Below are positions 25,429-33,714 of a DNA stretch of 64,000 nt, piece by piece. Origin of the DNA: JAFAMB01 sp963775805 (lineage in GTDB: Bacteria > Verrucomicrobiota > Verrucomicrobiia > Chthoniobacterales > JAFAMB01). The position numbers were made by a program, and so were the translations under genes. Below the pieces are notes generated by a model that saw only the letters and a program-made list of their open reading frames with translations, searched no databases and was not told where the DNA came from. Where the stretch lies: NCBI GenBank assembly GCA_963775805.1, contig CAVZKG010000005.1, positions 1-64,000 on the forward strand, written 5' to 3'. Positions within the stretch are counted from its first letter, which is position 1. The number at the start of each line of letters is the position of its first letter.

Positions 25429-26622
25429 ATGAATCGGACATGCTACTTGTGGGTCTTTCTGGTCGTGTGCGGGATGCGATCCGTTCCGTTATTCGGAGAG
25501 GAACTCATAAAATCGGGCTCCGGATTCATCTTTCAGTCCAATGGTTACATCCTGACGAACAATCACGTCATCGCTGATTCCCGGGATCAGAAAGTTATTC
25601 TGTCGAACGGGAACCGGCTTCCGGCCAAGATAATAGCAACCGACCCGGACAAGGATCTTGCTCTCCTCAAAATCGAAGGAACGAAATATCCGACACTGCC
25701 GATTGGTCAGTCGCGATCGATGAACGTACTCGACACAGTGGTTGCCATGGGGTTCCCAATGTATTCGAAGATCGGGTACGAGGTCTCCGCTTATGACGGA
25801 AAAATAAACGCGATTCGACGGTCAGAACATACCCAGCTGTTTCAGATCGATGCCAATATCAATCCTGGGAACAGTGGTGGTCCGCTTCTGAACGACCGGG
25901 GAGAAGTGGTCGGGATCGTCGTTGCGAAGATCAATGCGATGGAACTGGCAAAAACAATGGGAGCCATTCCGGAACGAATTAACTTCGCAATCCCAATCGA
26001 CGAAGCGCGTTCGATGATTTTGACCGCTTACCCTGGTGGGTTTACCCCGTCCAATCGCACGACACCTCTCCGGGATCAGGTGATTTTTTCGGAGTCCAAA
26101 GACGCTACGGTTCTGATCCTTGCGCCGAAGATTGTCCAAACGACCGACGAACAGTCGGCTGGAGGCCAGGGAGCGCCTGCAAATGAGGCGCCGCCTGCAG
26201 TGCCGGAGGGTCCGCCGACCGAGACAATTGCAATGAAACCGAGTCTGCTCGCGTTTGTACAAGCCTTTGTCGAATCGGGAGGTTCTGATCGCGTCGAGAG
26301 CCTGATGCAGTTTTACGCTTCCAGTGTGAATTACTACGACAAAGGAATCGTTGACGATGAATTCATCCGAAAAGATGCGATCGAATTCCGGCGCCGTTGG
26401 CAGCGAAGAAAGTACGAATTGTTGAGTGATCCTGTGGCGCACACTGGGCGGCAGCCAGACCAATACATCGTGACGTATCGCGCCGGGTTTGCGCTTGGTG
26501 ATCGAGGCGAGGAAGTGCGCGGGACTTCCAATGTGACTCTTGTGATTCGGGACAACGATGGGACCTACAACATCGTTGCGATTCAGGAAAATGTGGAACG
26601 CAATGATGCGTCCGTCCGCTGA
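25429..26622 (+). CDS. Trypsin-like (HtrA/S1C) protease with C-terminal NTF2-like domain
   Basis: 397 aa. It has a weak signal peptide, then a chymotrypsin-fold protease with a clear triad His46 (TNNHVI), Asp76 (DLALLKI) and Ser149 (NPGNSGGPL). Instead of the PDZ domains of DegP, it has a low-complexity linker (GGQGAPANEAPPAVPEGPP) and a C-terminal NTF2/SnoaL-like domain (FVESGGSDRVESLMQFYASSVNYYDKGIVDDEFI, YNIVAIQENVER). Probably periplasmic. The protease-NTF2 combination may use the pocket for localisation or sensing. A palindromic element sits 53 bp upstream. Confidence 0.88.
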   Translation: MNRTCYLWVFLVVCGMRSVPLFGEELIKSGSGFIFQSNGYILTNNHVIADSRDQKVILSNGNRLPAKIIATDPDKDLALLKIEGTKYPTLPIGQSRSMNVLDTVVAMGFPMYSKIGYEVSAYDGKINAIRRSEHTQLFQIDANINPGNSGGPLLNDRGEVVGIVVAKINAMELAKTMGAIPERINFAIPIDEARSMILTAYPGGFTPSNRTTPLRDQVIFSESKDATVLILAPKIVQTTDEQSAGGQGAPANEAPPAVPEGPPTETIAMKPSLLAFVQAFVESGGSDRVESLMQFYASSVNYYDKGIVDDEFIRKDAIEFRRRWQRRKYELLSDPVAHTGRQPDQYIVTYRAGFALGDRGEEVRGTSNVTLVIRDNDGTYNIVAIQENVERNDASVR

Positions 26623-26669
26623 GGATGGATATTTTGTGAGACTCGAAACCAGGTGCGTCAGGGTGAAAT

Positions 26670-26695
26670 TCTCGCAAGTTTCGAAACTTGTGAGA
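26670..26695. repeat. Palindromic element, related copy 3
   Basis: TCTCGCAAGTTTC-GAAACTTGTGAGA, a 26-bp near-perfect palindrome (one mismatch) sharing the outer TCTC(A/G)CAA / TTGTGAGA arms with the elements at 25342 and 62548. It lies between the protease and the dienelactone hydrolase gene. Confidence 0.6.
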
Positions 26696-26787
26696 GGTTC
26701 ACGTGCGAATGAACGCATTGCCAGCGGTTGGGGCCGCGTTTACTCAATTAAACAATCTCAATCGCGATAGCTAGTCTGCGGATTATT

Positions 26788-27579
26788 ATGAAAGCGCTTT
26801 CGATTGCCTTTTTGGTTACGGTTTGTGGGATTTCAGCCCAGGCAAAATTGGTTACTAAAACGGTCAGCTACGAGCAGAACGGTGCCAAACTGGAAGGGTA
26901 TCTGGCCTACGACGATTCGGTCACAGAAAAAGACAAACGCCCTGGAATTGTTGTCTTTCCCGAATGGTGGGGACTGAGTAACTACATCAAAGGTCGAGCA
27001 GAACAACTTGCGAATCTGGGGTACGTGGCATTTGCAGCCGATATGTACGGCGACGGGCAGTCGACAACCGAACCTGCCAAGGCAAAGCAGCTTGCGGGAC
27101 CGTTTTATGGTAATACGCCGCTGATGGTTGGACGCGCCCAAGCGGCCCTTGATCAATTGCTGAAAACTGGGTTGGTAGACGAAACGAAGGTCGCTGCAAT
27201 TGGGTTCTGTTTTGGAGGTACTTGCTCGCTTGCTCTTGCGTATAGCGGGGCGCCGCTTGCGGCAGTCGTGACATTTCATGGCGGCCTGATTCCCGCCCCG
27301 GTCGACGCAGCGCAGAAAACGAAAGCCAAATTTCTGATCCTTCACGGTGCGCTGGATCCGTTGGTCAAAAAGGAGGCAGTCGACGCATTTCTGAAGTCGA
27401 TGAACGATGGCAAGTTTGATTATCAGTTCATCGCGTATTCGGGGGCACTGCACGCGTTTTCAAACCCTGATGCCGACAAAGCCCACGCCGCGGGTCTCGA
27501 TGGGGTGGGGTACAACGCTGAGGCCGCCACGCATTCCTGGAATCAGATGCAGGCGTTTTTCAAAGAGATTTTCGAGTAA
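26788..27579 (+). CDS. Exported dienelactone-hydrolase-family protein
   Basis: 263 aa alpha/beta hydrolase with an N-terminal signal peptide (MKALSIAFLVTVCGISAQAK). The dienelactone hydrolase triad is visible: nucleophile Cys141 in GFCFGGT, Asp190 in HGALDPLV and His222 in GALHAFSNPDAD. FPEWWGLSNYIKGRAEQLANLGYVAFAADMYGDG is the family's conserved N-terminal region. It probably hydrolyses a small ester or lactone in the periplasm; many such proteins have no known substrate. It follows the protease gene by 165 bp. Confidence 0.9.
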   Translation: MKALSIAFLVTVCGISAQAKLVTKTVSYEQNGAKLEGYLAYDDSVTEKDKRPGIVVFPEWWGLSNYIKGRAEQLANLGYVAFAADMYGDGQSTTEPAKAKQLAGPFYGNTPLMVGRAQAALDQLLKTGLVDETKVAAIGFCFGGTCSLALAYSGAPLAAVVTFHGGLIPAPVDAAQKTKAKFLILHGALDPLVKKEAVDAFLKSMNDGKFDYQFIAYSGALHAFSNPDADKAHAAGLDGVGYNAEAATHSWNQMQAFFKEIFE

Positions 27580-27585
27580 GACAGA

Positions 27586-28275
27586 TCAAGCACCCGCGAG
27601 AATGCGCTCGATGTCCTGGGTCATTTTTTTTGAGTCGGTGAGCTGGTCGAAATTGTACAGGAGTTTCCATTTGCCGTCTGGACTGATGAGGTAGGTGATG
27701 GCGGAATGATTCACAGTATAGGAATCTGGATTACCGGGCGAATCGTGGACATATTCGAAAAATGCTCCATAAGCTTTTGCGGCCTCGGTGATCTCGTTTT
27801 GCGTGCCGGTCAGTCCAATAAAGGAATCGTTAAAGTAAGGAACGTATTCTTTCAGCATCGCAGGCGTGTCGCGTTGCGGGTCGATGCTGACGAAAAGGAT
27901 CTGCACGATCTTCTGTTCATTCAACGGGAGCGCTCGGTAGATTTTCGCCAGATCGCTCAACGTCGTCGGACAGACGTTTGGACAATGGGTAAACCCGAAG
28001 GAGAATAGGACCAACTTTCCACGGAGCTGGCTAAGCTGAAACGGCTTGCCCTCCTGGTCCACAAGGTGGAAATCAAAAGCCTCTTTTGCAGGTACCAATG
28101 CCTGTCCGTAAAAATTCGCCTGGACGTCGTGGTACGCGAAGTAGCGAGTGACCAGGAGGCTGATCAGCAAAGCGACACCGAGCGCAACGGCAGCAACGGC
28201 CATCCTTCGCGTGACGGCGCCGGAGGAGACGAGAGGGGAAGGTTGCGCTGCTGGTTCCGACACAGGTTTGTTCAT
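27586..28275 (-). CDS. SCO1/SenC-type copper chaperone
   Basis: 229 aa with one N-terminal membrane anchor (about residues 25-45) and a thioredoxin-fold periplasmic domain. The copper ligands are in place: Cys98 and Cys102 (THCPNVCP) and His190 (YTVNHSAITY). Sco proteins deliver copper to the CuA site of cytochrome c oxidase. Its ATG overlaps the stop of the PCuAC gene (4 bp), so the pair forms a copper-insertion operon with a cytochrome c upstream. Confidence 0.93.
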   Translation of the reverse strand: MNKPVSEPAAQPSPLVSSGAVTRRMAVAAVALGVALLISLLVTRYFAYHDVQANFYGQALVPAKEAFDFHLVDQEGKPFQLSQLRGKLVLFSFGFTHCPNVCPTTLSDLAKIYRALPLNEQKIVQILFVSIDPQRDTPAMLKEYVPYFNDSFIGLTGTQNEITEAAKAYGAFFEYVHDSPGNPDSYTVNHSAITYLISPDGKWKLLYNFDQLTDSKKMTQDIERILAGA

Positions 28276-28721
28276 TTTGGTTCCTGCTGGAGGACCGGAA
28301 GCTCAACGTCGATCTGTTCATTCCCCGGTGCAAATTGTACTGTCAAGTGCACATGGTCACCTTCCTTTGGATGGGAGACCAGTCCCATAACCATCAGATG
28401 GTTTCCGCCGGGCTTTAACTCCAAAGTGGCGCCGGGGGCGATCTCCAAACGTTCAACGCCCTCCATGCCCATGATTTCCTGTCCGTTTTTCTCATTCCTG
28501 GTCGTGATCATCGGTTCGACTTTCGTGGCAATCGATGATGACGCCCCGGTTAGCTGCACCGGGGTCTGTCCAAGGTTTGTGATTTTCATGTAGGCAGCGG
28601 TCACGTCGGAAACGGGTGGGACGGCCTGCAGCCACGCTCTTTCAATCTTAATCGGGAGATTCCCCGCCGATGCCAGACAGGAGATGCTGCAAAGAAAAAG
28701 AAGAAAAAGCCGTGAGATCAT
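28272..28721 (-). CDS. PCuAC-type periplasmic copper chaperone
   Basis: 149 aa with a signal peptide (MISRLFLLFLCSISCLASAG) and a cupredoxin-like domain. The Cu(I)-binding signature of the family is visible as Met/His ligands spread through AAYMKITNLG, MITTRNEKNGQEIMGMEGVERLEI and GGNHLMVMGL. It normally works with Sco to load copper into cytochrome oxidase, matching the overlap with the Sco gene. Confidence 0.9.
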   Translation of the reverse strand: MISRLFLLFLCSISCLASAGNLPIKIERAWLQAVPPVSDVTAAYMKITNLGQTPVQLTGASSSIATKVEPMITTRNEKNGQEIMGMEGVERLEIAPGATLELKPGGNHLMVMGLVSHPKEGDHVHLTVQFAPGNEQIDVELPVLQQEPK

Positions 28722-28806
28722 CGGTTAATCGATCCCTGATTCATTGCCGAGAATTAGCGATTGCACAAGAGCCAGTGCTGATCTCGCGAATTTCACCGCG
28801 CCATCC

Positions 28807-29187
28807 CTACCTGCGGAGGCCGCGAATATACCTGACCAGCGACCCGACCTGTTCGTCCGACAGATCGGGATTCGGCGCCATCGCGGCGTTGCCGCCAATG
28901 GCTCGGGCACCGTTCCGGATGACGGAGCGAATGGTTTCATCGGAGACCGAATCCTGCCACGCCGGGCTTGTCAGGTCCCGGACCGGCGCGCCGAGGCCTT
29001 TAGCAGCAGGTCCATCCCCTTTGCCTTCCCGTCCGTGACAAACAAAGCACCTTGTCTGAAAGATCGATTCGCCCTCATGCGATACCGAATCGTTTTGCTG
29101 GTTGGACGGGGCTCCGGCTTGTTCGGGCGCTTTCGAACAGCCGGCCGCCAGCAGGAGGAGCAAGATTAAAACAGCTAAACTGCGCAC
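28807..29187 (-). CDS. Lipoprotein cytochrome c
   Basis: 126 aa from a GTG start at 29187 that has AGGAG 6 nt upstream. The frame also opens at 29244, but the added residues are not signal-like. The signal ends with lipobox LLAAGC. The mature protein has one haem-binding CFVCHG and a distal Met candidate (NAAMAPNPDLSDEQVGSLVRYIRGL), so it is a single-haem class I cytochrome c tethered to a membrane. It likely donates or relays electrons to an oxidase, in line with the copper chaperones downstream. Confidence 0.88.
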   Translation of the reverse strand: MRSLAVLILLLLLAAGCSKAPEQAGAPSNQQNDSVSHEGESIFQTRCFVCHGREGKGDGPAAKGLGAPVRDLTSPAWQDSVSDETIRSVIRNGARAIGGNAAMAPNPDLSDEQVGSLVRYIRGLRR

Positions 29188-29256
29188 GAGTCTCCTATGC
29201 AGGTCTTGGACGTAATCCGCGTTCCCGGGCGACAACTTTAACATGCTGTTTTCTGG

Positions 29257-30216
29257 TCACGCCGACCCGATCAATACTCCGGCGACGAAGACCAGTACAC
29301 CACCCAGAACGACTTGAAAAATCGCGGACAACAGCGGCGTGTCCATATAATGATGGCGAATCCACGAAATCACCGCGAGTTCGATTGCCACAATGATGAC
29401 CGCAAACACCATCGCAGAATAGAAATTTGGAATCAGGAATGGGAGCGTATGGCCGATTCCGCCGAGCGTCGTCATTGCTCCACAAACCGTGCCTCGCAGC
29501 CATGGGTGGCCTCGGCCGCTCAATGCACCGTCGTCAGAAAGAGCTTCGGCAAATCCCATACTGATCCCCGCGCCAATTGAAGAGGCGAGGCCGACGAGAA
29601 AGGCATCCCAGCTGCTTCGCGTTGCAAACGCGGCGGCAAATACCGGGGCCAGAGTCGAAACGGAACCATCCATCAACCCGGCAAGCCCGGGTTGAACAAC
29701 TTGCAAAACGAACGTGCGACGCGCGGCCTGATCTTCTTCCTTACGAGCTCCGGATTGAATCTGCCTTGCTTCAAGTTCTTCGGCGAGTTTTTCATGCTTA
29801 CTTTCTTCCGCTGCGAGGTCCCCAAGGAGTTCCCGAATCTCGGCGCTCGTTGTACGCTGCCCTGCTGTTTCGTAGAACCGGCGCGTCTCCTGTTCCATCG
29901 ACCCGATCTCACTACGGACCTGATGGACGGTCAAAATGCGATTCATCCAGATCGGTTTGCGGTTTACGAAACCTTTGACGTCCTGGCGGCGGAGCAGGGG
30001 AATGTAATCGCCGAATTTCTGGCGATAAGTTTCGCTAAGCTTATGCCGATGCCCTGACTCCTCTTCACGCATCGCATCCAGAGCCGCTGCCGTCTCCGGG
30101 TAGTTCGGCCGCATTCGTTCGGCGAATTCTCCGTAAATTTTCCCATCCTCCTCTTCGAGTGTAATGGCCAGGGCGAGAATCTCCTTCTCACTCAGGTCGT
30201 GAATCGATTTTGGCAT
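29257..30216 (-). CDS. mbfA: MbfA-type protein: ferritin-like domain fused to VIT1/CCC1 membrane domain
   Basis: 319 aa. The N-terminal half is an erythrin-type ferritin-like four-helix bundle with iron-ligand Glu/His motifs (LEEEDGKIYGEF, REEESGHRHKL, MEQETRRFYE, AAEESKHEKL). The C-terminal half has about five helices of the VIT1/CCC1 family (QPGLAGLMDGSVSTLAPVFAAAF). This fusion is known as membrane-bound ferritin A, an iron exporter in alphaproteobacteria that protects against iron and peroxide stress. The gene lies 69 bp upstream of the cytochrome c gene on the same strand. The symbol rests on architecture. Confidence 0.88.
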   Translation of the reverse strand: MPKSIHDLSEKEILALAITLEEEDGKIYGEFAERMRPNYPETAAALDAMREEESGHRHKLSETYRQKFGDYIPLLRRQDVKGFVNRKPIWMNRILTVHQVRSEIGSMEQETRRFYETAGQRTTSAEIRELLGDLAAEESKHEKLAEELEARQIQSGARKEEDQAARRTFVLQVVQPGLAGLMDGSVSTLAPVFAAAFATRSSWDAFLVGLASSIGAGISMGFAEALSDDGALSGRGHPWLRGTVCGAMTTLGGIGHTLPFLIPNFYSAMVFAVIIVAIELAVISWIRHHYMDTPLLSAIFQVVLGGVLVFVAGVLIGSA

Positions 30217-30436
30217 ACCATCGCTATGTTAGACAAAGCCTCCGAGATTGCACCCTATCGATTTTTAACCTCGCTCCAGAGCAAGAAGTTTGGATTGGCA
30301 AAAGCAAAAAGGAGCTTTTGATCCGGGCAAGCTCCCTCCCTGCTTGATGCGACTCAAACAGAATGGCGGACGAGTCGCCGCACTGTATGCATTTCTCACG
30401 AGGACATGAGAAATGCGAGTCAGGCAAATCCGGCAA
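30217..30436. other. Intergenic region with 10-bp hairpin
   Basis: GCATTTCTCA (30389-30398) and TGAGAAATGC (30407-30416) form a perfect stem with an 8-nt loop about 175 bp upstream of the MbfA start and 20 bp before the next promoter. The mbfA promoter must be here, but I cannot fix it. No gene is convincing in this stretch. Confidence 0.55.
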
Positions 30437-30478
30437 TTGACATCTTCCTAAAAGTGTATATACACATGTGTATATACA
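30437..30478 (+). promoter_or_regulatory. Strong promoter overlapped by a perfect 24-bp palindrome
   Basis: TTGACA (30437-30442) and TATACA (30459-30464), 16 bp apart, make a near-consensus sigma-70 promoter. The palindrome TGTATATACACA/TGTGTATATACA (30455-30478) is perfect over 24 bp and covers the -10. This is a typical repressor operator layout. The downstream MarR gene is the natural candidate for the binding protein. Confidence 0.7.
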
Positions 30479-30539
30479 TCTAAATGTTTGGCTGATTCCG
30501 CGGCGGAGCGGTTCGTCGTGGGTCCCTCTTTATCAAATT

Positions 30540-31289
30540 ATGAATGCGTTTTTCGCTCTTTCCCTTCTGATTGTTGGAGCCGATGTCGTAATCGCTCTAA
30601 CGCTCCTTTTTGGTGCCTATCGGACGTTCCACAACCGTCCGAGTGCAGTTCCTAACCCCTCGAGAGTTATCGTAATTTTCGGTGTGCTGTTTTTCGCGTG
30701 GCTTGCTACCGCTTTGTTCTTGGGTTCGTCCGGCATCTTCCGGTCGGCTTTTTCCCAGCCGGTGCCTTATATTGCGGTCGCTATCCTCGCGCCGATTCTC
30801 ATTGGCGCGACTATATTCAAGTGTTCAAAATCGCTCCGGGCGTTGATCGATGCCGTGCCTCAAAGTTGGTTGGTTGGTGTTCAACTTTACCGGATTTTGG
30901 GTGCAACGTTCATCGCGTTGTACGCAGCTGGTGGGCTGCCAGCGGTCTTTGCGCTACCGGCGGGTTGGGGCGATGTATTCATAGGAATCGCGGCTGTTTT
31001 CGTGAGCATCGCGTACGCGAGAAGCCAAAGCGCTGGCCTCGTTGCACTCTGGAACTTCCTCGGGATCACGGACCTCATCCTGGCGATCGGAATTGGATTC
31101 CTGAGCGCGCCATCAAAGTTCCAAATTTTTTCTCTTAAGGAACCGAATGTAATGATCGGTAGTTTTCCGTTGGTGATGATCCCAGTTTTCGCGGTTCCGC
31201 TGTCCATATTGCTGCATTTCGCCTCCTTGACGAAATTGCGACGGGAGCGCCGATTGGCGATTGATGAGGTTGGTCCCGTGCTAGTGTAG
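30540..31289 (+). CDS. Polytopic membrane protein of unknown function
   Basis: About 249 aa from the ATG at 30540; an earlier in-frame ATG (30468) lies in the operator and is unlikely. Seven hydrophobic helices are visible (MNAFFALSLLIVGADVVIALTLLFGA, VIVIFGVLFFAWLATALFLG, WLVGVQLYRILGATFIALYAAGGLPAVFALPAG and others). The segment containing RILGATFIALYAAGGLPAVFALPAGWGDVFIG is the best conserved-looking part. Not recognised beyond membrane topology. It is followed 56 bp later by a MarR gene, so probably an inducible two-gene unit. Confidence 0.7.
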   Translation: MNAFFALSLLIVGADVVIALTLLFGAYRTFHNRPSAVPNPSRVIVIFGVLFFAWLATALFLGSSGIFRSAFSQPVPYIAVAILAPILIGATIFKCSKSLRALIDAVPQSWLVGVQLYRILGATFIALYAAGGLPAVFALPAGWGDVFIGIAAVFVSIAYARSQSAGLVALWNFLGITDLILAIGIGFLSAPSKFQIFSLKEPNVMIGSFPLVMIPVFAVPLSILLHFASLTKLRRERRLAIDEVGPVLV

Positions 31290-31345
31290 TATCGGCGGCA
31301 CCTAGCGTGTACCCGATCATCCCTACGTTTAGGAAAGGCAAACTT

Positions 31346-31798
31346 ATGGGCAAACAGAGCATTCCGAACGAGCACGACGCTATGAAAAACTGCATGTGCC
31401 AGAAAGTTCGGGTGGCTGCGCGTGCAATCACGCGAACCTACGATCGAGCGTTACGGCCGACGGGGTTGCGAAGCACTCAGTTCACGATCCTCGTCGCAGC
31501 AAGTATCACCGGAGGCATCTCCCTTGGGCGCCTGGCGGATATCCTTGGATTGGAAAGGACGACTCTCACGCGGAACCTCGCTGCGATATCCAAAGAGGGC
31601 TTGATCGAAGTAGTCAACAGAGATGGTCGTACGCGAAACGTTCTTATCTCAGAGTCCGGCCGAGAGCGTCTCAGTCGGGCGATTCCGCTATGGGATCAGG
31701 CTCAGCAGAAAGTCCGCAAGTCTCTGGGGGACGCATACTGGATCGAGATGGGTGAGAGCCTCGGGAAACTGGCGCGTTCAGCGGGCAGCAGAGCATAA
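31346..31798 (+). CDS. MarR-family transcriptional regulator
   Basis: 150 aa from the ATG at 31346, which has AGGAAAGG about 8 nt upstream. It carries the winged helix-turn-helix of MarR proteins (LRSTQFTILVAASITGGISLGRLADILGLERTTLTRNLAAISKEGLIEVVNRDGRTRNVLISESGRERL), including the DGR wing. A Cys-rich N-terminus (MKNCMCQK) could be redox-sensitive. It likely represses its own unit through the perfect palindrome at 30455-30478. Confidence 0.88.
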   Translation: MGKQSIPNEHDAMKNCMCQKVRVAARAITRTYDRALRPTGLRSTQFTILVAASITGGISLGRLADILGLERTTLTRNLAAISKEGLIEVVNRDGRTRNVLISESGRERLSRAIPLWDQAQQKVRKSLGDAYWIEMGESLGKLARSAGSRA

Positions 31799-31939
31799 CT
31801 CCGTGCAAAAGCTTTGGGCGACCATCGAGTTGTTTTCCATTGCATCCCCTAAATGTTCTAGCTAGTGAAGAGCCGAGATCACGCCATCTTCGCAAGGAGA
31901 GAAGAGGTTGGCGCAACAACATCATTTGAGACCTCAGAC

Positions 31940-32533
31940 ATGAAAATCATTAGCAAATTATTAACGGCGGCATGCGTTGCTGCAATCGGTTCAGCCGGAG
32001 CAGTGACGACGGTTTTTGCTGCCGAGTCTCTGCAGTCCGGGCAGATAGACAACAGCATTGGTAGCGAGCCGATGCAGTTGGCTCAAGCGGACACCAAGGA
32101 TTCGGCGAAGGCCAAAATTGGGCCAAAACTTAACCTGGATTCAAACGGCGTCATTCTCAAGGGATACGACCCGGTTGCGTATTTCAAACAAGGCAAAGCG
32201 GTAAAGGGTAAGTCTTCGATCCGAAGCACTTACAACGGAGCGATCTACCTGTTTGCGTCGGAGTCCGACAAAGCCGATTTCGACAAGAGTCCCGACAAGT
32301 TTGCGCCGCAGTACGGTGGATTTTGCGCGTACAGCATGAGCAAGCATCGGGCGCGTGACATCGATCCGAATGTCTTCTTCATCTATAAAGGGAAACTCTA
32401 CGTCTGCACCAATGAGAGCGGGTTGAAGGTTTTCAAGAGCGACCCGGATGCGAACGTCAAAAAGGCCGACGATAATTGGCAACTGTACGAGCTTCCTTCT
32501 TCACCCGGATTTCGCCGTTACTTTGGGAGTTGA
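31940..32533 (+). CDS. Exported YHS-domain protein
   Basis: 197 aa from the ATG at 31940, where a signal peptide starts (MKIISKLLTAACVAAIGSAGAVTTVFAAE). The mature part has a YHS domain: GVILKGYDPVAYFKQGKAVKG, YNGAIYLFASESDKADFDKSPDKFAPQYGGFCAYSMSKH, then DPNVFFIYKGKLYVCTN. YHS domains often bind metals or act beside metal transport or redox enzymes; function of the exported form is unknown. The longer frame from 31865 is rejected because it hides the signal peptide. Confidence 0.88.
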   Translation: MKIISKLLTAACVAAIGSAGAVTTVFAAESLQSGQIDNSIGSEPMQLAQADTKDSAKAKIGPKLNLDSNGVILKGYDPVAYFKQGKAVKGKSSIRSTYNGAIYLFASESDKADFDKSPDKFAPQYGGFCAYSMSKHRARDIDPNVFFIYKGKLYVCTNESGLKVFKSDPDANVKKADDNWQLYELPSSPGFRRYFGS

Positions 32534-32711
32534 TAATGCAGCCGACACCGCGATTAGCGAAGATTCAGCGCGGTGAGGGCTTGTAAATTTTTCGTAACAA
32601 ACCATTCGCAGCGTTCATCCGTAAGGGTGAGCGCTGTTTTGTTTTGTGGTCCAGTTCGAATCGTCGGCACAAGGCGCGCTACCTCACTTGACGGCGGATT
32701 CTTCCGAGTGC

Positions 32712-33215
32712 TCACATGGTGGTGCTGGAATGGGATGCAACAATCTTCCAACCGTCGTCGAATCGCTCCAGGTTCATCGTAGAGTTACCGACAACTTTCC
32801 GTTTCGAATTCGGAAAGGAGATCGACCACCAGGTGAGAGCCAAAGCAATATCCGGCTTCAGGATTTTAATCTGAACCCTCGCTGGAGTGATGTACCCCAT
32901 CGAATCAGGATTAGGGTAGCCATTGATATACGAATCGCGAAGCTCCTGCCAGCCATTGTATTGCTCCGAATCGACAACCACGAGCAGGCTTGGCGATTTC
33001 CAGTAAGTACTGAGATACCCCTCCAAATCGTGCGAGTTCCAGCGGTCCAGCATTTTTAGCAGAACTTCGTAGATCAGTTCACCGTCGGATTTTGTACCGG
33101 CCGGCTGAGGTGTCAGTGAATCAAAAAGCCAGCTGCCTTCATCAACTGCAACGGCAGGCAAAGAAGTGCTTGAAAGTATGATCAAAAATAATCCGACAAC
33201 CAACGTGCGGCGCAT
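32712..33215 (-). CDS. Exported NTF2-like (DUF4440/SnoaL-type) protein
   Basis: 167 aa with a signal peptide (MRRTLVVGLFLIILSSTSLPAVAVD). The mature domain has the cone-shaped NTF2 fold pattern: LLKMLDRWNSHDLEGYLSTYWKSPSLLVVVDSEQYNGWQELRDSYINGYP, then a beta-rich half ending NLERFDDGWKIVASHSSTTM. Members bind small ligands or act as isomerases; the role here is unknown. Convergent with the YHS gene. Confidence 0.8.
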   Translation of the reverse strand: MRRTLVVGLFLIILSSTSLPAVAVDEGSWLFDSLTPQPAGTKSDGELIYEVLLKMLDRWNSHDLEGYLSTYWKSPSLLVVVDSEQYNGWQELRDSYINGYPNPDSMGYITPARVQIKILKPDIALALTWWSISFPNSKRKVVGNSTMNLERFDDGWKIVASHSSTTM

Positions 33216-33309
33216 GAAATCAGAAGCACTCTACATACTGTTTCTTTAGCGACGCGCCAGTCAATTATTTGGTAGCCGACCCGAATCAGGATGCCACTCT
33301 ACCCGGTCG

Positions 33310-33665
33310 CTATTTCAGAACAGCGTGCACCGTCGACAATAAAGCAAACACGTCGAAAGGTTTTCTCAGTAAGGCGTCCACACTCAATTCTTCCGCTGAC
33401 GCGGCGCCCTGTGGGAAGTCAGCGCCTGTTGCAAAAATGATGCGCACAACGAGATTTTCTCGTCCAGACTCCGGACGAAGATGGCGTCCCGTGCGAGCTC
33501 CAGGAGGTTTGCTTGTTCGTGGATTTTTTTGAGCGCAAGCTTGTGCGCTGTCAAATCGGTGCCCGCACTGATCCCGCACACGCGACCGTCTACCAGAATT
33601 CGTTTAGAGCTGAACAAAAATCGGCGTGTGACACCTTGTTTCGAGACCACGTCCCGGATGGATTG
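33310..33665 (-). pseudogene. Scar of a hybrid sensor histidine kinase (PAS piece joined to receiver end)
   Basis: On the minus strand the first frame gives a PAS/PAC fragment (RRFLFSSKRILVDGRVCGISAGTDLTAHKLALKKIHEQANLLELARDAIFVRSLDEKIS). A shifted frame then gives the end of a receiver domain (VVRIIFATGADFPQGAASAEELSVDALLRKPFDVFALLSTVHAVL) and a stop at 33310. The kinase core (H-box, N/G boxes) and most of the receiver are missing, so an internal deletion with frameshift has fused the two ends. It lies just downstream of the aldo/keto reductase gene. Confidence 0.75.
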
Positions 33666-33714
33666 TGAGCGGCGCAGACTGCAAAGCCGATTCGGCCGGC
33701 GTTTGAATCCCGTT

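Noticed and set aside
30224..30436. 70-codon minus-strand frame upstream of mbfA
   Set aside because: It covers the hairpin and has no recognisable product or ribosome-binding site.
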